A DNA stretch of 64,000 nucleotides, taken from Prosopocoilus inquinatus. Taxonomy: Eukaryota; Arthropoda; Insecta; Coleoptera; Lucanidae. Below, piece after piece: positions 21,600-31,677 of the stretch. The stretch spans positions 23,165,924 through 23,229,923 of the forward strand of contig CM069879.1 in NCBI GenBank assembly GCA_036172665.1, written 5' to 3'. The notes beneath the pieces were generated by a model. The model saw nothing but the letters and a program-made list of their open reading frames with translations, did no database searches and had not been told where the DNA came from. Position numbers and translations under genes: made by a program. How positions within the stretch are numbered: the stretch's first letter is position 1; each line of letters opens with the position of its first letter.

Positions 21600-22040
21600 T
21601 TGTAACTGTTTTTGTCATATTTCTTAAAGTTCTGATTTTTTTAATTTTTATCTGTTCTTGATATTATTTCTTGGGAAAAGAGAGATTGTCTACCTGCTAA
21701 AGATTACGCCATCAACTTTCGTCAATTGATTCGGAACTGCTGTAATTTCTTAGCATTTACAATTGTTTTTTCAACTGTCTCTACCACATTTCCACAGATT
21801 TTGAAAAAAACTTTCCTATTCTCTACTCTTTTGAAACTATTTCTTGTAAGAGAGAGAACATTTTTTTTTCACTATCGGCTACCAAATTGTCACTGACTTT
21901 TGTGTTTGACAGTTTAATTATCAGAATGTTATCATTACGTTTGTCGAGTTTTGTAACTGATTTTATTATATTTCTGAAAAAGGTTTCATTTTCTCTACTT
22001 TTTCGAACTTGTTTCCTGTCAAGAGAAAAACAACTGTTAA
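21600..22040 (+). repeat. Degenerate tandem repeat, about 3 units
   Basis: Three diverged units near 21600, 21770 and 21950 share the same order of motifs: TTTTGTAACTG or a variant, CATATTTCT or a variant, then a block resembling TTCTCTACT-TTT-GAACT, then TCTTGTAAGAGAGA or a variant. The period is roughly 170-190 bp. No coding potential is evident, although short antisense frames run through it. Confidence 0.45.
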
Positions 22041-22396
22041 CCTTGGTCAATCGTTTTTTATTCGAATTTATTAACTTTATCGAAAAAATAATCTTCTTTT
22101 ATGAATTTGTGTTTCAATTATATTTTATATAATTGAAAGACGGAATCAAGTCTAAATTTGTTGTCATTTGATATTACACTGTGTTGAAACTACTTATGGA
22201 ATAAAATTATTTTTGGCCTTATTTTACATAAAATTTGAAAAAAGCTCGGACAGGTCGGACACTTTTAGTCTTTTGAAGTAAAATGTTAGTTAGACTGAAT
22301 TATGTTAAATGTCTATTTGTATTTTTTAATAATTCTACTTGATCATTTCTGTTCAAGAACCTACAGTCAGGAAGCTAATGAAAACTACGTCGAAAA

Positions 22397-22553
22397 ATAA
22401 TAAAGTTCTAATTAGTAGTAGCAGCAGCAAGTATTCGTCCAATTAAAACTGTCATATAATACCTACTTGTGAATAATAAAAAAGTTCTAACTAGTAGTAG
22501 CAGTAACTTTTCATCAAATTAAAAGTACTGTCATACAATAGCTACATATGACA
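22397..22553 (+). repeat. Two-copy tandem repeat, about 78 bp unit
   Basis: Two adjacent units share AATAATAAA, GTTCTAA-TAGTAGTAGCAG, a CAAATTAAAA-type block and CTGTCATA-AATA-CTAC in the same order. The second unit has a few inserted bases. The rest of the 20.6-23.8 kb stretch holds no recognised gene. Confidence 0.7.
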
Positions 22554-23862
22554 AGGTAGTTTTCACTGTAATGCTTCAATTTTTCATTTGAAGAATAGGC
22601 CGAGTATAAAACAAAATAATTTTACTGAAATTTGTCATATTTTTTCATATATTTTGTCTTACAATTATTAGGTGTGTTCTTTTTACTGCAAAACTCAGAG
22701 TAACTCAGCGGCACTCAGTAACCTTAGAAATTTGTACGTTTTTTTACATGCTCGTTGGTGAGATTTTGTGAGCTTCCTTCGCATCAATCAAATAGAGATT
22801 TAGGTTAGAATAAATGCGTATGTAATGGCCGAATGTCACGTTTGACATTTGCGCGATGTCAGTGGAGTTAACTTGTTTTTTCACTTCTGATATTTACTGA
22901 TCTGAGTGGAAAGTAAAACGAACACGCCTATTGCCATGCGAAATAAAATGAAACAAAATAACAGTCCTGCAGCCTTTCGATTGAATTGTTGAATGCAAAC
23001 CTCCGGACATTGATTGAATTAAGATTTCTAATACACATATTCCACATCCAAAATGTCACATAGTTCTTCCAAAGGCTTCACTAATTCCATTTGATTCACT
23101 GGTCGAAAATTTTCACTTACATTTCCCTTAGAAAGACGATACATTCTTAAGAACTCAATTTGACAAGTTACTTCTGACGTTCACTGACGGTAATAAATTA
23201 ATTAGAAGGGTCGCGACCATCACCAAGGAAACTTCACAATATCAAAATAATCGGAAATTTCATTATAAGACTTGTCCCGCTTTCTATTTCCGCAACTGTA
23301 CATTCCATTTAAAAAAGTATAAGTTTGATACATAACTCACTTATGAAACATGCTGTATATGTGGAAATAATTTGCTGAGATAGAACTCTTTATAGGCGAT
23401 AACTTTTGTAGAAGACATTTTCTTTTGTAATTAATAGTTAAGGCGGTACTGAAGAAATCGATACCAATGAACCACCTGTATACACTTTACTGGGTGTTTA
23501 AGCAAGACTAAATAAGTAATAGCTTGTGGCCTTTATAATCAAACAGACTGTATATTAGATATTTAAGTTAATTGCAAGAGACTTTAAACATTCCTATTTA
23601 TATTTTTTTTGTCAATCCTGATGTAAAAACCTGTTTACGTTCGTGTATGAGTGTATGTATACCGCGGAATAATTTTTAAATATTAGGTATGTAAATTCGA
23701 GACCTTCTTTTTTCATCTCCCTGCGATTAGTAGTAACCTTGGCTTGGGTTCGTCCTGTGTAAGACACGATTAAGAAAACCTAATTCTGGGTAACGTGTTA
23801 GGAATATAATGCAATATCCTCATCCTGGTGGAAGATTAATTGGGGGTGGTGTTGTTTTGCAG

Positions 23863-24046
23863 GAGACAAATTTCGGTTGGTGTTGGCAACTACGCTGCGC
23901 GAGGACGGATATCCCGATAGCGGTGACTGGAATCCTGCAGGACTTGAGAGTGAAGGATCTAGAGCTGACAGCTTCGAATACGTAATGTCCGGCAAGGTTT
24001 ACCGCATCGAGGGGGACGAAGCGGCTGTGGAGCCCTCCAGCAGATT
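23863..24046 (+). CDS. RNA polymerase subunit RPB8, internal exon
   Basis: The only host protein exon I recognise here. RPB8 is a small OB-fold subunit shared by RNA polymerases I, II and III and acts in the nucleus. After the acceptor GTTGTTTTGCAG the frame reads [20 protein letters not shown], then [24 protein letters not shown] and ending PSSRL. The glycine codon is split across the upstream junction and the final leucine codon across the donor (TT then GTAAGTAC). This corresponds to about residues 54-117 of the roughly 150-residue protein and keeps its signature [19 protein letters not shown]. The exon is undamaged and markedly more GC-rich than its flanks. I could not find the N-terminal or C-terminal exons on either side, so introns would need to exceed about 24 kb upstream and 40 kb downstream, unless this is a stranded exon copy. 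Confidence 0.88.
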
Positions 24047-25119
24047 GTAAGTACTTTTCACACGAATGACGATCATCGTTTTCAACTTACCGGAGTTTAA
24101 TTAGCAGATTAGTCCGGGTTTATGTAACGGATTTGGCGTTTTAATTTAGTAGTTTGTTATTTATGTTTTAAATTATCAATTAATTGCGCTCGTATGTAAT
24201 TCAATAGGCGAGTTAATAACCTGTTGCTACTGTTCGCTGGCTGTTGAGCTGCCTCATACGTAATTTAAAATCTGGAGATGATTTTGCTGGTAAATGTAAA
24301 TTGAGTAAATTGGGTTAGTGCAGGCCAAATGTTAAAAAAAATGATGAGAATTAGAAAATTGAAACGAGTTGAAACTCTACATTTTAAAGTAATATGATGG
24401 CAAACAGTATAAACAGAAATTTTGCATCTTCCCAAAAATTATTTCTTGTACATAGATCGATATCACTCAAACTGCTACGTTTACCTCGTACAGGGTCTTC
24501 ATAATTGATTGCACCTCACGTGACCAAATATTTCATGGTAGCGTCGATCAAGGACCCTTATGAATTTTATCCAACTCTTATGTTTGGTACTTCTGAGTCA
24601 CGTGTGATGCAGGATTAAATGAAGATCCGACATAAGGAGCACATTTAAAGAATGGAATACGATTAAATGTGTGCAGTGAAGTTAGTGCACCCAGAATCAG
24701 AGTATCACGATGTTGAGATGCCGGGATCCACCCTGTGTTGACTGAATTTAATGCAGTGAACACAGCTGGTGGTATCTCAGTAGCTTTTCGTCGCAACAAC
24801 GTTGATAACTGGAAGTTTCAAGGTCCTCCGACTCGCTCCCGGTGCAACGAAGAACCACAGCAGTCGTTGATTTATGCATCCTGTGTCGCTCTAATCACAT
24901 ACTGTGGCTTGCTAATAAATAATTCCTCGAAGTGACGTGTAATTGCAGGAACGAACTTTGCTATTTGCCTTAGCGTACAGGTGTAATAACGTAATGATCA
25001 TTATTAGTGTCTTGATAATGTTATACGTCTGGATACAGTCGTTAAAGAACCTGTCATGAAACTTTCGCTTTAATTTAATTTAAACTGCGCAGGGCTACAG
25101 GGAATTGATCGTCATGTCC
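24047..25119. other. No gene; weak inverted repeat near 24714-24779
   Basis: Presumably intron if the RPB8 exon is in place. The only structure seen is a loose hairpin: TGAGATGCC... at 24714 pairs with GGTATCTCA at 24771-24779, inside a diverged inverted repeat that may span 24590-24950. Short frames on both strands there are not supported. Confidence 0.4.
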
Positions 25120-25127
25120 TGTAGATT
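25120..25127. repeat. 8-bp target duplication (TGTAGATT), left
   Basis: TGTAGATT precedes the hAT-type element and is repeated exactly at 26252-26259 on its other side. Confidence 0.85.
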
Positions 25128-26251
25128 CAGTGGCGGATTTAGGCATGGACTGCAGACCAGGTCCCCGTTCAATCAAAGCCCCTTTCACGGTCATAAAAAA
25201 AATCTAAATTATCTTAACGTTTCAAAAAGTCTCGATTTTTTCGGCATGGTTATGCCTGATTATGTCTAAACACGCGATCTTGAAACACCTCAGTTAAAGC
25301 ATAAGCACTATACTAATCAGGACTGCCAAATTGGGTGAAATTCCATCATTTAGGCTATATTTTACACATATTTGGCGTTTAAAAATCGCATTTGGCGCCT
25401 GGCGTCTGATTTGGGCTAGTTTTATTGTTGTCCAATAACGACAAATAAAAAATATACAATAGGACGAGAATACTTCTAGGAACGTTTTCTTTTGTTATTT
25501 GGGATTTTTTCTTTTTCTTTTCTTTTAAGGAATTGATGTTTTCCATTTTTTTTATTCACGGTTCATTTATTTAATTTTGTACTTTTATTTCCTGCCAGTT
25601 TCATGGTTTGGAAAAGTTTTCGGCCGGAGAACCGCCGCTTTTTCATTTATTTTTCTTGTCTAGTCACAGTGGTGTTTTCTGTATTTCATATTTTTCTTTT
25701 GTTTATTTTTATCAAATTGATTGATGACATTTGTTGTTGACAAGACGCTTTTTTACAGTTATCTTTTATTTCCTACTACTTTTTTTAAATTTTTCGCTTG
25801 ACGATTAATTTGCTTTTTTTTATCTGAGTCATCGATCTTCTTTTGTTTTTCTTTTTGTAGTACATTGTTTTTCATTTGTTTTGTGTCCATTTTTGTATGC
25901 ACATTGTATTTCGTTTCTTTTTTTGTCTTTCTTTTTATCGTCTCTTTGACTTTTTTACACTTTGCTTTAATTTTTATTCGTCACTCTCTTATGTCTTAAC
26001 ATGCGCATCTTCAAATGTACCTCAGCCACGACCTGCGAATCTTAAAACGTACCTCAGCCTCAGCATAAGCGCCATACTAATGGCGTTATCTGTTACTATT
26101 TTCAGAGCAGTGATTCTGTAAACGAACAGTTAACGGCAACGTTGCCTTCTGAAACGTAACCAGTAGAGATATGCATAGAAAAACTTGCGTTAATTGGATA
26201 GGCCGCCTGACAGTGTTAGTCCAGGGCCTTAAAGTTAAAGGTCCGCCCCTT
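25128..26251. mobile_element. Non-autonomous hAT element, copy 1 (1124 bp)
   Basis: Begins CAGTGGCGGATTTAGGC and ends TCCGCCCCTT, so the ends form a short terminal inverted repeat of the CAGGGGCGGA type with mutations at the outer bases. An exact 8-bp duplication TGTAGATT flanks it, which is diagnostic of hAT. It aligns along its length with the element at 62016-63883, but lacks about 720 bp that lie in the middle of that copy. The interior is T-rich on the + strand and codes for nothing recognisable. Confidence 0.88.
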
Positions 26252-26259
26252 TGTAGATT

Positions 26260-27540
26260 GCAAGCTCGACATTGTATAGTCAACATAAAAATGAACTGTG
26301 ATTTTACATGTAGGTGTAGATTTGATCCCTCTCAAAAAAATATCTCGTTAATCTGCGGGCGTTGAAATAAAGTAGCAGTTACTTTTGATCGTTTCGAAGC
26401 TAAAGCGCCTTTAATTAAACTCATGTCCCGGTAAATATTTATTTTAGAGCTTAATTGCCTTTTTCTTCGCTCCACAATCGCATTTCCTCTGACGCTAATG
26501 TGAATATTTCCGTGCCGATTTATTTGCGTTGTTAGATGGGAGTAAAATTTTAATTATGCTTAAGAAAATAATTTGGGTACTCCCCGGAATCGAAGTGAAG
26601 CATAAAACGCCAGAGTTGCTTCTTTTCACTTTTACCTTGCTTACCGTTGTTCGAATGTTATAGTGAAGTTACCTAAAAAAAAAAGAAATATGTAACAGAG
26701 AGGAATCAAATAAAATTAATGCATAATGGATGATAATCTCACGAAAAACATGCTAGAGACCTCTGCAGTGAAGGCCGGAACTGTTTCTGTAGTTCAGAGA
26801 AGCTCCGCCAGATCCGCTCGAGCAGAGATATTTTGGTAGCCCGGTATTGCATAATCCGATTTGCGAAAATTAATTCGGCCGAAAGTAAGAGGCGCTTGAG
26901 TTGGGAGCGGTTTCGAGGTGATGGCGTTCAAATCAGATTCCGAACTTTTTGAGAGTGATATTCGAGCTTTTATTTCCGCGGTGGAAATTGAAAAGTTGCG
27001 CGGGGTCGATTTGCGGATGGAACGGTCTCTTCTTTCGATCGGTGGAAAATAATGCAGCAGTTTTCGTTGGATTTTCGTACTTTTATTTTCAGCACATGAA
27101 ATAATACAGAGGCCGAAATAGAGTATAATTCTTCGTTTCCAAGTAATTGCAAACGTATAGTCCTGAGTTTCATGGAAATATGTGCTAAAAAAAAACGCAA
27201 CGAATGCTAGATCCTTTCGAATTCAAATTGTTTCTGTTCGAAAAAAAATATGTCTACTTACAATTTAAGTTTTCAGATTTGTATTTTTCTCAGTTTACAA
27301 GCAAAGCCTATTACAATCACACTAATGTGAATTTTCTAACTGAATTTTCCCTTTTAGTGACTTTAAGATGCGTTCTTTTTACGTCTGATTCCAGATAATC
27401 TCAGCTAACTTTTTGCAGACTCAAGTAATTTGAAGCGTGTTCGTTTTACAAAACTCAGTTAAAATGAGATGAGATTTTTTGCATCCTCCTTAACCCCGAT
27501 TGCATTACCTTGCGAGCAGATTCAATTCGTGTGAGAAACA
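26260..27540. other. No recognised gene
   Basis: A 43-codon + frame at about 26920-27050 starts ATGGCGTTC and shows fairly even codon use, but it has no family match and no visible splice context. A shadow frame overlaps it on the minus strand. Otherwise the stretch is AT-rich. Confidence 0.35.
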
Positions 27541-27671
27541 CTAATAGCATTTTCCACTGGCTGCACTAGCTTGCACTGAGTGCATTTCCATCTCGGTTCA
27601 AGTTTATGTAATTAAACGAGATGGAGGTACACTCAGTGCACACCAGTGCAGCCAGTGGAATACGCTATTAG
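27541..27671. repeat. 131-bp hairpin with 55-bp arms
   Basis: Positions 27541-27595 pair with 27617-27671 (both 55 bp) around a 21-base loop, with about nine mismatches and no gaps. The ends read CTAATAGC and GCTATTAG. This is either a tiny foldback MITE or a structured RNA precursor. The equal arm length without indels suggests that the palindrome is young or maintained. Confidence 0.8.
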
Positions 27672-28318
27672 TTTAGTTGACAGATGTCAATTTTTGAAGG
27701 CACACGCTAATCGTATACTGATTGTGAGGTTATATCGGTAAATAATCAAGTTGTGTATTTTTTGTAATCACTTCACTCTAGAGTAACATTAATGGTTAAA
27801 TAAATTTTGTCATCTGAGAAGCCAGGAGAAGGTTGGATGACCAATTCTGAAGAAGTTTTGATTATTGATCTAGATAGGAGAAACAAGATGGGAACAGTCA
27901 AGTAATGTCATTAGCAATTTTACATTTGCACCTCCGCCGCAACATTAATAATATTCTTCTAAATTTTCGACCACTTTAGTAAATTATATTTCTGCAAATT
28001 TTATATAAAATTATTTCCATCACTTTTAATTGCGCACTTGCAAATATTTGTAACTCCTTGTTTGTAGTATACTTGTATTGCTCTTCTGAACTAGTATTTG
28101 TATTTCTGAATTAGTGGTTTTTTTGTTTTGTATTTTAATAAAAAAAAATGGATCATTGTCGGTTAGAATGTATTGAAATCTCGAAAGCTATTTATAAAAA
28201 AAAAAATATTTTAATTAATAACAATGCCTTTCAAATTGTAAATTTAACAAATATGTAATAATTGCTTTTTGAGGTATAAAATCATTTTCATGTTTTATTA
28301 TTTAGCAGTGTATTATCA

Positions 28319-28780
28319 CTAAAGAACGGAAATTCAGGAGATAGATGGAAGGGAGCCGTAGGAATTAGCGGTCACGCGCTTTCGTGTTCTGCCTTGATTT
28401 GAATGCTCAGTAAGCGTAACAAACATTTGGCACTACATAGGGCCAACTATTCGCTTAATACTTCTTTCTTGAGTTTATTTTTTTGTTACATCAGCTTTGT
28501 TTTTATTAAGAATTACAATTTAATTTTAAATAACGTTACAACGCTCTAATAAAATAAAAGTAATTCTATATTATTAGAAAATTAAACTGATATTCTAAAT
28601 AAAAATAATGCTAATGTATAAAAAATGATCTCAAAAAAGAAGTATTAAGCAAATATTCGGTCCTATATCTTATCAAATGTTAAGTATGCTTCCCACTACA
28701 AAGCAGAACGCGAAAGTGCGTGATTGCTAACTCCTGCAGCACCCTTCCACCTGTCTCCTGTACGAGTTTCCCTTCTTTAA
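28319..28780. mobile_element. Foldback MITE with arms of about 150 bp
   Basis: Left arm 28319-28473 pairs with right arm 28630-28780. Shared landmarks include AGATGGAAGGG or AGGTGGAAGGG, CACGC-CTTTCG-GTTCTGC, and TTGCTTAATACTTCTTT-TTGAG or a variant. The AT-rich centre has no coding sequence. The outer boundary may extend about 10 bp further (GTGTATTATCAC against GTGTGATA). Confidence 0.75.
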
Positions 28781-31160
28781 ATATCACACACATACGAAGT
28801 AGTTCATACAATATTTAGTGGAATTGGAATTACGGTAGTTTTTATCAAAATTTACATTGTCAAGCTTAATTCAAATTTTGTCTCTCTTGGGCATCTCTGT
28901 ACCTAGAACAGAGGCAGAAAAAAATTATGTGCGAAGTTTCGTTCTCAATTGCCAATCTCAACTTTTCGTTAATTGTCCAAATAATTTCTTGTTAAATGTA
29001 AGTCATGGAAGACAAAACGTTTGTGTAGATTGCTAAAGCAATTTATTTATTCGCTTGCAGTTTATGAATTAACAACTGCTTGGTGTTGTAGGTTACGACA
29101 TTGACTTCCATGCCTTTATCAAAAATTTACTTGGACATGTGGTATATTAAGTTAGATCAGAGAATATAAAGAATATAGAGAATAATACAACGCTACAAGA
29201 AACCTAAAAAAGTGGGTTTTATATTTACAGAAACTTAAATAAAAAAAGAGCCTTGGACTTTTGCAAATGTAAATACAGGGTTCGGCAAAGTTTTGAATTT
29301 GGTCATTTATGAAATTATTTAAGGATATACTAAAAGTAAATTAATCTGCTTCTGGTGATTATTTAAGATAAAATGTACTGACTTTTTTACGAAAGTATAC
29401 TGCTGGCAACGCTAATAAGTTGACATAATAATCTGAATACCACAACAATACAACAACAATTACAATTTTTTCTTTTATTACGAATGAGTTAAACTAAATT
29501 TTTCAAAAGTTGTGACAGTTGTTTTTAGGATTGGAAAGATTTGATCGATAACGAGATCCGAATGTTTCGAGTTTTGGAAATTTGAAGCCCTTTCTAGATT
29601 AGCGGGACTAGAATCTGGAATCATCTTTTTTTGATAGACAAGAGATTTAGCAGCTAGCCGCCTGTTGAATATTTTCCAAATGGTTCGAAAATCCTTCATG
29701 AAACGCTACTAATTTAAGTGTGTGGATTGGCTTTTAAAAAGTCGTCACTTTCCACAACTTTTTCCTGTTACACCAAAATCCTTTTTCTAAAATTCTAAAT
29801 TTCGTAATTCTGTTCTGATTTTGTTGTACTTGAACAAAATTTGATACAAGTTGCATCCACCGGTTAGATATGACTGCGAGATTGATTCATGTTGATTGTG
29901 GTTACAACAGCTGCCGTTTAAGTTCTTATATCATGGAGCGGAGCAAACTCGTCGAGAATACGTAATATAAATTCCGGACAATCGATTTTTAATTGCGACA
30001 TATTTCACGGTCAAGCATGACACACACATGCGATCAGCACATGCTGCCTCGCAACGTTGTTATTTATTAACAACAGCAGCGTGCTCGACAATGAATCATT
30101 TTAGCACGTGCACCTAAATATACATACGTACATTTGTTCAGTGTGCTAAATTGTTCGACCGCGTAAGATCTGCAAATTCGTTCGCACCTGTACTCTTGAA
30201 TGCTATGTTTAGATTTAGGCCGAAAATTGCATAATACGGGGAACTTATTTTTGTGCCGGCGGGCATCCAGTTTAAAAATATAAGGCGTATTATTTTGTTT
30301 TGAAACGTGTGGGTTGCGTGCCTCAGAGATCCTCGGACTGAACGCTTAAAATATCTTTGAACGTTCAAAGTAAGGTACTGCCACAGGAAATTTGACAAAG
30401 AAACGAAAAAGAGCCGTTCGAAAGCCGTACGTTATAAATTGTTTCGAAACGAAAAGGGGTTCTAAAATTTGAAATAAAAAGAATATTTCGAAAGTCACCT
30501 GGACCTCTTACGTTATACGTAATTTGGGTTGAAACGAAAAAGAATACAAAATTTGTAACGGAAAAGAATCCGTTCAAACGTCGTCTGGATCTCATTATCT
30601 GAAAACAGAATCACTTTGAAAGTTATCTGGATCTCACGCCTTACGTTTTGGTTCTTTTTGGATCTTGAGAATGACATATCATGAGATTGGTCATTTTCCA
30701 GAAACACGAAAAACACGAAAAACAAAACCTGCACATAAAACAGGCGATTTTAAACATCTTGAAAGTTATCGGTCAATAAATAGTAATTACATCTATATTT
30801 TCTAAAGTTTACGAATGCGCATCTATAAGTAGATTATTTATAATAAGGAAATAGGAAATTATAATCACTTATCAACAGAATTTCATGTTATGCTAAATTA
30901 ACTGAAGCAGCTTAAATCTTTCTATGGATAGATTCTGAGCAGGAGAATATCCTGTCGAATTTTTTTGCGACTTAACCCATGCTGTCGATTTTGCCAAACA
31001 AAGAATCTTGTACAATAAACTTTTTAATTGGTTAAAAAGTTTTCTCACGAATTGTTATGTTGCTTTGTATTATAACGTTATCACTGAATAAAAAGAAGTA
31101 GTATCAGGCGTCCCTCAGCGTTCGAAAACTGTCTGAAAAAGACCACTTATATCGGTATTT
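28781..31160. other. No gene; degenerate repeats at about 30400-30680
   Basis: Around 30400-30680 the phrases GAAACGAAAAAGA, TCTGGATCTCA (or CCTGGACCTCT) and TTACGTTATA recur two or three times, which looks like a decayed tandem array. Open frames at 29478-29699, 30138-30398 and 30365-30734 (minus) match nothing I know. Confidence 0.4.
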
Positions 31161-31164
31161 ATGT

Positions 31165-31506
31165 TAGAGATGACGACGGGTACTCCCTTATTTATATCGA
31201 ATCGGTTCCGTTTTACGAATACCCGTTACCCGATAATTACCCGATATTCGGAACGCGCCCAACAACCGAATGGTCTTCACTAAATTTCCCCTGACGTCAC
31301 ATTCATTACATTTCGCTTGAATGAAGATGAGTTCCTTCAGATAATTCTATATTAGTTTTTTTCATTTCATATACAACACATATCGTGTATATCAAGTAGT
31401 TATCGGTATGGGGTACCCAGGTACTTATCGGGTAACGGAAAACTACCCGGGTATATGTAAGTAACGGGTACCCGAGTAGCAAAATTATCGGGTATCGCTA
31501 TCCCTA
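31165..31506. repeat. GGGTA-rich MITE-like repeat
   Basis: Many copies of the words ACCCG and GGGTA occur in both orientations, for example ACCCGTTACCCGATAATTAC near 31228 and TATCGGGTAACGG near 31426. The ends resemble each other as inverted sequences (TAGAGATGACGACGGGTA against TAGGGATAGCGATACCCG), a style seen in small hAT-type MITEs. No 8-bp duplication was confirmed. Confidence 0.5.
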
Positions 31507-31677
31507 TGTCTTGTTCGTGTTGCATCAATTTAAACCTAAAGTTAGAACTTGAAAATTCTGGAGAACTCTGTTGTGTGCATCCAAAATCACGATTTCATGA
31601 TCGACATGATTAAGTTTCAAAAGTATTGTATACACTGCGACCAAAAATGACTAATACGTGTGAAATTGCAGCTTTGT

